Notes under the pieces: model-generated
Databases searched by the model: none
Told to the model about the DNA's origin: nothing
What the model saw: the letters and a program-made list of their open reading frames with translations, nothing else
Assembly (NCBI RefSeq): GCF_019219065.1
Contig: NZ_JAHUWK010000001.1
Location: forward strand, 62,001 to 126,000
Length of the DNA: 64,000 bases
Direction: 5' to 3'
DNA from: Duganella sp. sic0402
GTDB lineage: Bacteria; Pseudomonadota; Gammaproteobacteria; Burkholderiales; Burkholderiaceae_D
Position numbers and translations under genes: made by a program
Shown here: positions 34,309 through 46,413 of the stretch, piece by piece
Position numbering within the stretch: the first letter of the stretch is position 1
Layout of the letters: each line of letters opens with the position of its first letter

Positions 34309-35168
34309 ACAATCCAGTAGAGGCCCTGCCAGTTTTATCGGACCAGCTCAAAATCCGCAGCCTGGAAGTCAAGGGCGCGGAAGGTCCACTGGCGGCCCGC
34401 CTCTATACCAGCGGCGATGCCGGCGCCAAGCGCGACATGCTGCTGGTCTTCTTCCACGCTGGCGGTTTTGTCGGCGGTGACCTGGAAGATGCGGATATGT
34501 TCTTGCGTCACCTGGCCGACGATAGCCAGCACGTCGCGGTACTCGCCTCGGCGTACACGCTGGCCACCGAAAAGCCATTCCCGGCGGCGGTGGAAGATGC
34601 ACACGCGGTACTGGTCTGGGCCAAGAAGAATAAGGCCAAGCTGGGCTGGAGCGGCAAGCAGCTGCTGGTGGCAGGCATTGAGGCAGGCGCCAACCTGGCG
34701 GCCGTTTGCGCACTGATGTCGCGCGATCGCGGCGGTCCGGCACTGGCCGGCCAGGTACTGGTGATGCCGATGCTGGACCCAGGCCTGACGACCTGCTCGA
34801 TGCGCGAAATGCAATGCGCCGAGCTGCTGGAAGTCGCCGATAAATGCGCCCAGGCGTATCGCGGCTACCTGCCTAACGCTGCCGACCGTACCCACCCGTA
34901 TGCATCGCCGTTGCAATCGAGCCGTTTGAAAAACCTGCCGCCAGCGCTGATCCTGTCGACCGAAGATGATCCGTTGCGCGACGAGGCGGAACAATACGGC
35001 GCCAAGCTGATTTCCTGCGGCGTCAAGACCACTGTCCGGCGTATGCAGCCGGCGCCTCTGCAAGATGAGGGGGCACGCAACGAATGCGCTTGCCGATGTC
35101 AAGCGCTGGGAGAAATTGCCAGCTTCATCGCTGGACTGGAACGGTCCGAGACACCGCCAGCCGCATAG
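34305..35168 (+). CDS. LlpE-like alpha/beta hydrolase fold protein, catalytic residues lost
   Basis: The 287-residue protein has the hormone-sensitive-lipase fold: oxyanion loop HAGGFVGGD (51-59; usual HGGGF), LVAGIEAGANLAAV around 121-134, and ILSTEDDPLRDEAEQYGAKL (216-235), which carries the catalytic Asp region. The nucleophile motif GxSxG reads G-I-E-A-G, so Glu126 replaces Ser, and the expected His near 249-252 is absent (MQPAPLQDEG). It should not hydrolyse esters. LlpE-type genes stand ahead of RND pump genes in Burkholderia (llpE-ceoA-ceoB-opcM; llpE-bpeE-bpeF-oprC), and the place here is the same. Confidence 0.88.
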   Translation: MNNPVEALPVLSDQLKIRSLEVKGAEGPLAARLYTSGDAGAKRDMLLVFFHAGGFVGGDLEDADMFLRHLADDSQHVAVLASAYTLATEKPFPAAVEDAHAVLVWAKKNKAKLGWSGKQLLVAGIEAGANLAAVCALMSRDRGGPALAGQVLVMPMLDPGLTTCSMREMQCAELLEVADKCAQAYRGYLPNAADRTHPYASPLQSSRLKNLPPALILSTEDDPLRDEAEQYGAKLISCGVKTTVRRMQPAPLQDEGARNECACRCQALGEIASFIAGLERSETPPAA

Positions 35169-35311
35169 GATTCCCCTATCCCTAAGTAGTACCTGAGTTA
35201 CGTCCCCACTGGCTTGCCGGCGGGGCGCTAGTACCGTGTTTTCTCGATTTTCGTTGAGACCGCCCGGTGCCGCCTTTTCCATTAATTATTTTCATACAAA
35301 AAGGAATTAAG

Positions 35312-36547
35312 ATGAAAACCATTAAATCAATGACTGCTGTAGCCCGGCCGCTGGCCGCCGCTATGGCACTGGCGGGCCTGGCCGCATTCACCCTTTCCGG
35401 TTGTGGCGAAGCGAATAGCAAAGCCGCTGAAGCACCGGCTGCGGGCGGTCCACCGGTATCGGCAGCTGCCGTGGTCGAGAAAACCATCACCGAGACGCAG
35501 GAGTTTTCGGGCCGCCTGGAAGCGATTGACCAGGTGCAGATCCGTCCACGTGTCAGCGGTTTCATCACCGCCATCAACTTCAAGCCTGGTTCGCAGGTGA
35601 AGAAGGGCGACGTGCTGTTCGTGATCGACCAGCGTCCATTCCAGGCTGAAGCCAGCCGCGCCGAAGCCGCCGCCCACTCGGCACGCGCCAAGGCTGACCT
35701 GGCCAAAGTCGAACTGACCCGCGCTGAAAAACTGCTGGCCGACAAAGCCATCGCCCAGCGCGAATACGACGCTTCTGCATCGGGCTACAAGCAGCTGGAC
35801 GCCGACGCCCGCGCCGCGCAAGCACAGTATGAAACCGCGAAGCTGAACCTGAGCTACACCCAGGTGACCTCGCCAATCAACGGCCGCGTGTCGAAAGCGG
35901 AAATCACCCTGGGCAACCTGGTTGACCAGACCGCAGTGCTGACTTCGGTGGTGTCGCTGGACCAGATCTACGCCTCGTTCGACGGTGACGAAGACACCTA
36001 TCTGCGTGTTGGCGCCGCCGCCCACCAGGGCAAGCCGGCCGTGGTGAAAATCGGCCTGGCCAATGAAACCGGCTTCCCGCACGAAGGCAAGCTGGAGTTC
36101 GTCGATAACCAGCTCGATCCACGCAGCGGTTCGGTGCGCATGCGCGCCATCCTGACCAATTCGGACGGCCTGCTGGTGCCAGGCCTGTTCGCCCGCGTTC
36201 AACTGGCTGGCAGCACCGGCGCCAAGTCGACGCTGCTGATCAACGAGCGTGCTGTCAATACTGACCAGAACCGCAAGTTCGTGTTCGTGGTCGGCAAGGA
36301 CAACAAGGCCGAGTACCGTCCGGTCACGCTGGGCCAGCAGGTCGACGGCCTGCGCATCGTGCGTGATGGCCTGAAACCAGGCGAAAAAATCGTCGTCAAC
36401 GGTCTGCAGCGCGTGAAACCGGGCGCACCGATCACGCCGAACATCGTGCCGATGGACGCCGATCCGCTGGCCGCTGAAATGAACGCCAAAAAAGACCAGA
36501 AAGTAGCCGCTGCCGATGGCAAAAAAACGGGCACTACCAAGGAATAA
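35312..36547 (+). CDS. RND efflux periplasmic adaptor lipoprotein (MexE/CeoA type)
   Basis: The 411-residue protein starts at ATG 35312 (AAGGAA six nt before) and has a lipobox TLSGC (Cys31). Adaptor features follow in order: lipoyl half VQIRPRVSGFITAINFKPGS, coiled-coil hairpin (RAEAAAHSARAKADLAKVE), second lipoyl half VTSPINGRVSKAEITLGNLV, beta-barrel and membrane-proximal domain (YRPVTLGQQVDGLRIVRDGL). It links the permease to the outer-membrane channel. The gap of 143 bp from the hydrolase gene may hold a second promoter. By eye, CGT and CCA codons are more frequent here and in the permease than in the flanking signalling genes, as in strongly expressed genes. Confidence 0.95.
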   Translation: MKTIKSMTAVARPLAAAMALAGLAAFTLSGCGEANSKAAEAPAAGGPPVSAAAVVEKTITETQEFSGRLEAIDQVQIRPRVSGFITAINFKPGSQVKKGDVLFVIDQRPFQAEASRAEAAAHSARAKADLAKVELTRAEKLLADKAIAQREYDASASGYKQLDADARAAQAQYETAKLNLSYTQVTSPINGRVSKAEITLGNLVDQTAVLTSVVSLDQIYASFDGDEDTYLRVGAAAHQGKPAVVKIGLANETGFPHEGKLEFVDNQLDPRSGSVRMRAILTNSDGLLVPGLFARVQLAGSTGAKSTLLINERAVNTDQNRKFVFVVGKDNKAEYRPVTLGQQVDGLRIVRDGLKPGEKIVVNGLQRVKPGAPITPNIVPMDADPLAAEMNAKKDQKVAAADGKKTGTTKE

Positions 36548-36553
36548 TTAAAA

Positions 36554-39739
<3,186 letters not shown>

Positions 39740-39740
39740 T

Positions 39741-41243
39741 ATGGCTACCTCGATGAACAAACTGCATATGATTGCCAAGGGCGTAGCGCCCATCCTGGCG
39801 GCCTTGCTGATGACCGCGTGCGCAGCACCGGAGTTCAAGCAACCGGCGATGGAAGTGCCGACCGCGTTCAAGGAATCGCAGCAGCCGGCGGCCACCAAAA
39901 CCGCCGCCGATGGCAGCACCTGGAAGCAGGCGCAAGCCGCCGAAGCACAGCCGCGCGGCGAGTGGTGGCTGGCTTTTAACGACCCGGCGCTGAATGAGCT
40001 GGTCAACGAAGCCACCCGCGCCAACGCCAACCTGGCGGTGGCTGCGGCCCGCGTCAAGCAGGCGCGCGCCATTGCCGGCGTGGCGGAAGCGGACCGCATC
40101 CCGCAAGTTGGGGTGAATGCGGGCGCACAGCGCCTGCGCCAGTCGCCGGCGGAGCTGGGCCTGCCGGCCGGTACGCCGGTCGATCCAGGCAAGGCGTTCT
40201 CCGCCAACCTGACGGCGAGCTACGAGCTTGACCTGTTCGGCCGCGTATCGTCGAACGTGGCGGCGGCGCGTGGCGATGCCGCTTCGGTTGAAGCGAATTA
40301 CCGCTCGGTGCTGCTGGCCATGCAGGCCGATGTGGCGCAGACTTACTTCCGTCTGCGCGCCACCGACGCCGAGCTGGAAACGCTGAACCGCACCGTGCAG
40401 ACCCGCGAGGAAAACGTTAAAGTCAACCAGCGGCGTTTCGACCTGGGTGATATCGGCGAGTTCGATCTGTCGCGCGCCAAGACGGAACTGGCGACTGCCC
40501 GTGCCGAAGCCATTGGCCTGCAGCGTCAGCGCGTGACCACCGAGCACGCGCTGGCGGTCCTGCTGGGCAAGCCAGCGGCCAGCTACACGGCAGGTAACAG
40601 CCCGCTGCTGGATGGCACGCTGCTGCCGGTGATTCCAGCCGGTCTGCCATCGACGCTGCTGGAGCGCCGTCCTGACATCGCCGCTGCGCAGCGCGCGATG
40701 GAAGCCGCCAATGCCCGCATCGGCGTGGCGCGTTCGGCGATGTTCCCATCGCTGATGCTGAATGCGAATGCGGGTGGCGTCTCGGGTAATACCGTGGCCG
40801 ATGTGTTCAAGTGGAGCAGCCGTTCGTGGCTGCTGGGCGCGGCCTTGTCGCTGCCGGTGATTGATGGCGGCCGCAATCGCGCCAACATCACGCGTAGCGA
40901 AGCGGCGCTGGAAGAATCGGTAGGTTCGTATCGCCAGAGCGTGCTGACCGCGTTTGCGGAAGTGGAAGACAATCTGGCTGGCCTGCGTATTCTGGCTGGT
41001 CAGACGGTGCAGATTGAAGATGCTGTAGTGTCGGCACGCCGTTCGGCCGATCTGGCGCAGAAGCTTTACACTGCCGGCCGCTCCAGCTATCTGGATCTGC
41101 TGGACGCGCAGCGTAATCTGGCTGCGGTGGAACGTAGTGCGGTGCAGTTGCGTGGCAATCGTGCTGTGACGACTGTGGCGTTGATACGCGCGCTGGGCGG
41201 TGGCTGGGATGCTGCGCAGCCCACAACGCTAGCGCAGAAGTAA
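39741..41243 (+). CDS. Outer membrane efflux lipoprotein (OprN/OpcM type)
   Basis: The 500-residue protein has a lipobox LLMTAC (Cys27) and the NodT-family channel domains: WWLAFNDPALNELVNEA, SYELDLFGRVSSNVAAARG, RRPDIAAAQRAMEAANARIG, LPVIDGGRNRANI and AGRSSYLDLLDAQRNL. It completes the tripartite pump, starting 1 bp after the permease stop. A strong terminator 7 bp after its stop closes the operon. Confidence 0.95.
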   Translation: MATSMNKLHMIAKGVAPILAALLMTACAAPEFKQPAMEVPTAFKESQQPAATKTAADGSTWKQAQAAEAQPRGEWWLAFNDPALNELVNEATRANANLAVAAARVKQARAIAGVAEADRIPQVGVNAGAQRLRQSPAELGLPAGTPVDPGKAFSANLTASYELDLFGRVSSNVAAARGDAASVEANYRSVLLAMQADVAQTYFRLRATDAELETLNRTVQTREENVKVNQRRFDLGDIGEFDLSRAKTELATARAEAIGLQRQRVTTEHALAVLLGKPAASYTAGNSPLLDGTLLPVIPAGLPSTLLERRPDIAAAQRAMEAANARIGVARSAMFPSLMLNANAGGVSGNTVADVFKWSSRSWLLGAALSLPVIDGGRNRANITRSEAALEESVGSYRQSVLTAFAEVEDNLAGLRILAGQTVQIEDAVVSARRSADLAQKLYTAGRSSYLDLLDAQRNLAAVERSAVQLRGNRAVTTVALIRALGGGWDAAQPTTLAQK

Positions 41244-41250
41244 CGCAGAG

Positions 41251-41280
41251 AAGCGGGCCGAAAGGCCCGCTTTTTTTTTT
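41251..41280 (+). terminator. Intrinsic terminator of the RND operon
   Basis: AAGCGGGCC-GAAA-GGCCCGCTT followed by a T run to 41280. A perfect 9-bp stem with GNRA loop. Confidence 0.88.
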
Positions 41281-41291
41281 CGCCCGCCGTC

Positions 41292-41311
41292 ACTCCCGCG
41301 AAAGCGGGAGT
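41292..41311. repeat. REP-like hairpin
   Basis: ACTCCCGC-GAAA-GCGGGAGT, an exact palindromic hairpin with no T run. The CCCGCGAAAGCGGG core is a common extragenic repeat in proteobacteria. Only one copy is seen in this window. Confidence 0.5.
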
Positions 41312-41336
41312 CGATGCTGAGCATGCGTTGTATAGC

Positions 41337-41666
41337 TTATTTGCTGGCGACTGGTGCCGGGGTTGGGGCGGCTTCTTTCTCTACCTTGGCGTGCGCCTTG
41401 GCTTTGGTTTTACCGGCTTTGGCGTGTGCGTCGGCCTTGTCGGATTTTTCTTCAGCCTTGGCGACAGCGACGTCTTTCTTGGCGTCGGCTTCTACTTTGG
41501 CGGTCTTGGCTTCTGCCTTGATTTCAGCCTTGGTTTCCTTGGCTTCCGCCTTGGCCACGGTCTTGGCTTCTTTAGCCTCTGCCTTGGTGGCGGCAGGAGC
41601 AGGAGTCTGTGCGAATGCAGCGGTTGCGAACAGGCCGGCGATCAGGGTAGCGATTACTTTAGTCAT
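41337..41666 (-). CDS. Exported Ala/Lys/Glu-rich low-complexity protein
   Basis: The 109-residue protein has a signal peptide (MTKVIATLIAGLFATAAFA, cleavage before QTP) and a mature part composed almost wholly of A, K, E, T and D in KAEAKE-type repeats, predicted to be a charged single helix. Related short proteins are common in Burkholderiales and are uncharacterised. It might act as a periplasmic spacer or DNA/lipid-interacting polymer; no function is shown by the sequence. Confidence 0.78.
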   Translation of the reverse strand: MTKVIATLIAGLFATAAFAQTPAPAATKAEAKEAKTVAKAEAKETKAEIKAEAKTAKVEADAKKDVAVAKAEEKSDKADAHAKAGKTKAKAHAKVEKEAAPTPAPVASK

Positions 41667-41819
41667 GATTCAATCCTTTTGAAGGGTTTGGGCCCGGGAC
41701 AATTCCCGCGTCTCTGAGCAAAAAACGCTGCCGCAAAACCTTGCGTTGACGGCCTTTACAATCGCTTACATGTTGGCTAACGCACGGTTCTGGCCTACAG
41801 AGGCGCATAGGCTGAGGGG

Positions 41820-44309
41820 ATGAACGATACGCTGAAGACCTACAAGGCCAAACGCAACTTCGCCATCACGCCTGAACCCGCCGATGGCGGGCAAGAGGGC
41901 AAGGAGGTGCTGGCGTTTGTCATCCAGAAGCACTGGGCCACGCGCCTGCATTACGACTTCCGGCTGGAGCTGGATGGCGTGATGATGAGCTGGGCCGTGC
42001 CCAAAGGTCCAAGCTACGACACGCACGACAAGCGCATGGCGGTGCACGTCGAAGACCATCCGATTTCCTATAACGACTTTGAGGGCACCATACCGCCCAA
42101 GCAATATGGCGCAGGCAAGGTGATCATCTGGGACAAGGGCAGCTGGCATCCACTGGATGATCCGCGCAAGGCGCTCAAGGCCGGCAACCTCAAATTTGAA
42201 ATCCACGGCCACAAGATGCATGGCCGCTGGGTGCTGGTGCGCATGAAAGGCAAGGGCGAGAAGCAGGAGCCGTGGTTGCTCATCAAGGAAAACGACGAGT
42301 ATGCGCGCCCTGCGGAAGAGTTCAGCGTGATCGACGAGATGCCGGATAGCGTCAAAGCGCTGCCGATGCCCGCCGCGTCCAGCCGGACCGCAGCATCGGC
42401 AGCAGCGGCCGAAGCGCAAGCGCCCAAGGCCGAAATGCCTGAGACGCTGTCACCGCAACTGGCCACCCTGGTCGATGGCCCGCCCGCATCGGCGGAGGAC
42501 TGGCTGTTCGAGGTCAAGTTCGACGGCTACCGGCTGCTGGCGCGAATCGACGGCGCGGACATCCGCCTCATCACCCGCAACGGTAATGACTGGACCCATA
42601 AACTTCAGCCGCTGCGCAAGCAGCTCGCCAAACTCAAATTCCCGCCCGGCTGGTATGACGGCGAGATCGTCGTTCACGATGAAAACGGCCGTCCCGATTT
42701 CGGCCTGCTGCAAAATGCCTTTGACGAGAACGCGCCAGGCGACATCGTCTACTTCCTGTTCGACATCGCCTTCCACAAAGGCCGCGACCTGCGCGATCTG
42801 GCGCTGGAGGAGCGGCGCGCGGTGCTACAGGAAATCATGGCCAGGCGCGAATCGGAAAACATCCGCTTCAGCACCGCGCTCAGCGCGCCACCGCAGGACA
42901 TGATTGCCGCCGCCTGCCAGATGGGACTGGAGGGCATCATTGGCAAACGCAAGGATTCACGCTACACGGCACGCCGTGCAGGCACATGGATCAAGTTGAA
43001 ATGCGGGCAGCGGCAGGAATTCGTCATCGGCGGCTACACCGATCCGCAAGGCGCGCGCAGCGGCTTCGGCTCGCTGCTGTTGGGTACCTATGACGAGGAG
43101 GGCAATCTGCAATATGCCGGCAATGTCGGCAGCGGCTTCAACGCCAATTCGCTGCAAGATATCAAGGCGAAAATGGAAAAGCTGCACGCCGATAAAAGTC
43201 CTTTTGCAGCCAACCGCGACATCGACAGGAAAGCCCACTGGCTCAAGCCCATGCTGGTGGCGGAAGTCAGTTTCGGCGAGTGGACGCATTCCGGCTCGAT
43301 CCGCCACGCCGTGTTCCAAGGGCTGCGCAAGGACAAGCGCGCCGCCAGCATCACGCGTGAAACGGCGCAACACGTCAAGGAGAAACCACAGATGCAAAAC
43401 GCCATCGAAGGCAAGCTGCCCAAGTCGCTGAAAGTCACCAATCCCGACCGCGTTATCGATCAGCAGAGCGGCGCGACCAAGATCACGCTGATACGCTATT
43501 ACGCGCTGGTGTCGTCGCTGATGCTACCGCACCTGAAAGCGCGGCCGGTATCGCTGGTGCGTGCACCGGAAGGCGTGGGCGGCGAGCTATTCTTCCAAAA
43601 GCATGCCGAGGTGTCGCGCATGCCGGGCGTGAAGCAGCTCAGGCAATCGCTCGATCCCGACCATCCGCCGATGCTGGAGGTGCCAGGCGAAGAGGGACTG
43701 CTGTCGGCGGCGCAGATGAATGTGGTCGAACTGCACACGCAAAACGCCAGCGCCAACAGCTACGAAAAGCCCAATCGCATGATCTTCGACCTCGACCCAG
43801 GAAAGAACGTGACCTGGGATCAGGTCAAGGAAGCGGCGCACCTGATGCGCGCGTTTCTGGCCGAGCTGGCGTTGCCGGCGTTCCTGAAAACCAGCGGCGG
43901 CAAAGGCTTGCATGTGGTGGTGCCGATCAAGCCGGGCTACGGCTGGGATGATGTGAAAGCCTTTTCGCAAGCCATCGTCGCGCATATGGCGCAGACGATA
44001 CCAGACCGCTTCGTGGTCAAGAGCGGCCCACGCAATCGCGTGGGCAAGATATTTATCGACTACCTGCGCAACGGACGCGGCGCAACCACGGTATGCGCCT
44101 GGTCGGCACGCACGCGGCCCGGGCTGGGGATTTCGGTGCCGGTCACCTGGGATGAACTGGATAGCCTGCAGAGCGCGGACCAGTGGAACGTCTCCAACGT
44201 CCACACGCGTCTCGATGTTGGTAACGCGCCGTGGGACGGTTATGCCCAAGCCGCCAAAGGCCTTGCGCCAGCCATGAAGCGGATGCAGTTCAAGCCGGGG
44301 CAGGGCTAG
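41820..44309 (+). CDS. ligD: Non-homologous end-joining DNA ligase LigD
   Basis: The 829-residue protein has the three LigD modules in the order phosphoesterase (about 10-170; HWATRLHYDFRLELDG, VPKGPSYD, EDHPISYNDFEG), ligase (about 215-520; nucleophile K233 in FEVKFDGYRLL, EGIIGKRKDS, WIKLKCGQRQEF) and polymerase/primase (about 540-829; LVRAPEG, FDLDPGKN, TSGGKGLHVVVPI). It seals double-strand breaks with Ku, adding and trimming nucleotides at ends. The layout matches Pseudomonas LigD. It converges on ku with a 12-bp gap. Confidence 0.96.
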   Translation: MNDTLKTYKAKRNFAITPEPADGGQEGKEVLAFVIQKHWATRLHYDFRLELDGVMMSWAVPKGPSYDTHDKRMAVHVEDHPISYNDFEGTIPPKQYGAGKVIIWDKGSWHPLDDPRKALKAGNLKFEIHGHKMHGRWVLVRMKGKGEKQEPWLLIKENDEYARPAEEFSVIDEMPDSVKALPMPAASSRTAASAAAAEAQAPKAEMPETLSPQLATLVDGPPASAEDWLFEVKFDGYRLLARIDGADIRLITRNGNDWTHKLQPLRKQLAKLKFPPGWYDGEIVVHDENGRPDFGLLQNAFDENAPGDIVYFLFDIAFHKGRDLRDLALEERRAVLQEIMARRESENIRFSTALSAPPQDMIAAACQMGLEGIIGKRKDSRYTARRAGTWIKLKCGQRQEFVIGGYTDPQGARSGFGSLLLGTYDEEGNLQYAGNVGSGFNANSLQDIKAKMEKLHADKSPFAANRDIDRKAHWLKPMLVAEVSFGEWTHSGSIRHAVFQGLRKDKRAASITRETAQHVKEKPQMQNAIEGKLPKSLKVTNPDRVIDQQSGATKITLIRYYALVSSLMLPHLKARPVSLVRAPEGVGGELFFQKHAEVSRMPGVKQLRQSLDPDHPPMLEVPGEEGLLSAAQMNVVELHTQNASANSYEKPNRMIFDLDPGKNVTWDQVKEAAHLMRAFLAELALPAFLKTSGGKGLHVVVPIKPGYGWDDVKAFSQAIVAHMAQTIPDRFVVKSGPRNRVGKIFIDYLRNGRGATTVCAWSARTRPGLGISVPVTWDELDSLQSADQWNVSNVHTRLDVGNAPWDGYAQAAKGLAPAMKRMQFKPGQG

Positions 44310-44331
44310 GCGGCTTGCCGCTCAAGCCGCC
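44309..44331. terminator. Hairpin between the ligD and ku stop codons
   Basis: GGCGGCTTG-CCGCT-CAAGCCGCC, a perfect 9-bp stem that includes the end of both genes. There is no T run in either direction, so it is at most a weak or bidirectional terminator. Confidence 0.45.
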
Positions 44332-45260
44332 TTGGCGCGGCTGGCGGCAGGCTTGCGTTTGGCGGCGGCGCTTGTACTGGAAGCCTTGGCCTCAGTTTTG
44401 GACCTGCTGGTGCTGGGCTTGGCTGCGGCCGTGGTGGGCCTGGCAGGCGCTGCCTTGCCGCTGCGCTTGCCCAGGCTATCCTGTAGCAGCGCCACCAGGT
44501 CAACCACATTGGACGCCTTCGGCGCTGTCGGTTCCGCCTCGGCAGCGGTGATGGTCTTGGTCTGGCCGGCCTTGATCTTCTTCTTCACCATCGCCATCAC
44601 GTCTTCCTTGTAGGTGTCGTGATACTGCTCCGGCTTCCATTCCTCGCTCATGCCTTCGACCAGCGACAAGGCCATCTTCAGTTCCTTGTCGCTGATGCCG
44701 GCTGCCTTCAAGGTGGCGGGCGGCAGTTTCAATTCCTCTGCGCTGCGGATTTCGGTGGCGTAGCGCAGCGTGTTGAGCACGATCTTGTCTTCCACGCAGA
44801 CCAGCGCACACAGGTGCTGCTTGGTGCGCATCACCACGGTGGCGATGCCGATCTTGCCTGCCTTGCGCAAGGTTTCGCGCAGCAGCGCATACACCTTGCT
44901 ACCGCCACGCGACGGTGCAAGGTAGTAAGGCGTTTCAAAGTAGGTCAGCGGCACATCGGCGGCCTCCACGAAAGCGACGATGTCAATGGTCTGCGTCGCC
45001 TCGACGTTGGCGCGTTTCAAGTCCTCGTCGGATAGCACCACGTATTCGTTGTCCTCGTACTCGTAACCCTTGACGATGTCGTCCCAGGTCACCTCCTTGC
45101 CGCTCTTTTTGTTATAGCGTTTGTAGCCGATCGGCGAGAAGTCGCGCCGGTCCAGCATGGTCAGGTCAAGGTCGTGTTCCTGCACGGCCGTGTACATCTC
45201 GACTGGAATATAGACCAGCCCAAAGCTGATCGCCCCTTTCCACAATGCGCGCGCCGCCAT
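44322..45260 (-). CDS. ku: Ku protein for non-homologous end joining
   Basis: The 312-residue protein has the bacterial Ku core from MAARALWKGAISFGLVYIPV through TYFETPYYLAPSRGG and a long basic C-terminal tail rich in K, A, S and T (about 260-312), a form that in other bacteria aids DNA binding. Ku forms a ring on DNA ends and recruits LigD, whose gene converges on it. Its start lies 3 bp after the SDR gene stop, so the two are very likely one operon. Confidence 0.96.
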   Translation of the reverse strand: MAARALWKGAISFGLVYIPVEMYTAVQEHDLDLTMLDRRDFSPIGYKRYNKKSGKEVTWDDIVKGYEYEDNEYVVLSDEDLKRANVEATQTIDIVAFVEAADVPLTYFETPYYLAPSRGGSKVYALLRETLRKAGKIGIATVVMRTKQHLCALVCVEDKIVLNTLRYATEIRSAEELKLPPATLKAAGISDKELKMALSLVEGMSEEWKPEQYHDTYKEDVMAMVKKKIKAGQTKTITAAEAEPTAPKASNVVDLVALLQDSLGKRSGKAAPARPTTAAAKPSTSRSKTEAKASSTSAAAKRKPAASRAKAA

Positions 45261-45263
45261 CGC

Positions 45264-46259
45264 TTACGCGCCCACTGAACCGGTCACCGGCAGGACGATG
45301 CCGGTGATATAGCTGGAGCAGCAGGGCGCCGCCAGGAACACATACGACGGTGACAACTCCTGCGGCTGGGCGGGGCGCTTCATGTCGGTGTCCGCGCCGA
45401 ATTTGGCAATCTTGTCCGGCGACGCGTCGGCAGGATTCAGCGGCGTCCACACCGGGCCTGGTGCGATTGCGTTCACGCGGATGCCTTGCTCCAGCAGGTT
45501 GGACGCCAGCGACTTGGTGAAGGCGTGGATCGCACCCTTGGTGGTCGCATAATCCAGCAGGTGTTCGGAGCCTTGAAGGCCGGTGACCGAACCGGTATTG
45601 ATAATCGACGCGCCGCGCTTCAGATAGGGCAGCGCCGCCTTGGCCATGTGGAAGTAGCCGTAAACATTGGTCTTCATGGTCAGGTCGAAACGGTCTTCGG
45701 TCACGTCGGTCAGTTTTTCCGCGTGTTCCTGGAAGGCTGCGTTGTTGACCAGGATATCCAGCCGGCCGTAGCGCTCCTGCGTCTGGTGCGCCGCATCGCG
45801 GCAGAACGACGGATCGCGCACGTCGCCGCGTATCAGCAGACAGCTCTGGCCTTCCGCTTCGACATAGCGCTTGGTGTCCTGCGCATCCTGCTCTTCTTCA
45901 AGATAGACGATGGCGATGTCCGCGCCTTCACGTGCATAGAGCACCGCCACCGCGCGGCCGATGCCGGAATCGCCACCGGTGATCAGCGCCGCCATGCCGG
46001 CCAGCTTGCCGCTGCCGCAGTAGTCAGGCGCGAGGAATTCCGGCTTTTGCTGCATATCGGCTTCCAGCCCCGGTTTTTCCAGGTGCTGCGCCGGCAGCGG
46101 AGTGCCAGGATATTCGTGCTCGGTGGTCTGCACCGGTTCCTTGCTCTTTTCAGTATTGCTGGCGCGTGGACCTTGCTGGTCCACCTGATCCTGGCGCTGC
46201 TGAATCTCGCGTTGCAGGCTGGCCGAACCCTGATCGGCCTTGTTTTCTGACTGCGGCAT
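45264..46259 (-). CDS. Short-chain dehydrogenase/reductase with long N-terminal extension
   Basis: From the ATG at 46259 (AGGAGGG seven nt upstream) the protein has 331 residues. About 75 polar, Gln/Glu-rich residues precede a classical SDR domain: TGGDSGIGRAVAVLYAREGA (cofactor), LVNNAAF, Ser in NTGSVTGL, and Y-ATT-K in YATTKGAIHAF. This resembles the general-stress SDRs of Bacillus (YhdF/YhxC/GSP39 group), which have the same extension. Substrate unknown. It precedes ku by 3 bp, which suggests stress or stationary-phase co-expression. Confidence 0.9.
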   Translation of the reverse strand: MPQSENKADQGSASLQREIQQRQDQVDQQGPRASNTEKSKEPVQTTEHEYPGTPLPAQHLEKPGLEADMQQKPEFLAPDYCGSGKLAGMAALITGGDSGIGRAVAVLYAREGADIAIVYLEEEQDAQDTKRYVEAEGQSCLLIRGDVRDPSFCRDAAHQTQERYGRLDILVNNAAFQEHAEKLTDVTEDRFDLTMKTNVYGYFHMAKAALPYLKRGASIINTGSVTGLQGSEHLLDYATTKGAIHAFTKSLASNLLEQGIRVNAIAPGPVWTPLNPADASPDKIAKFGADTDMKRPAQPQELSPSYVFLAAPCCSSYITGIVLPVTGSVGA

Positions 46260-46413
46260 GGTGTATCCCTCCTGAATCCGGAAGGGACAGTATTGGCCGC
46301 GCACGGGACGCTGACCGTGCGCCGACTCACATAATAAATATTGCAATTTAATTGCCAATTATGCACACTGGGAAAATAGGCAGTTAAAACTAATGATACT
46401 AGGGAGCACTACC

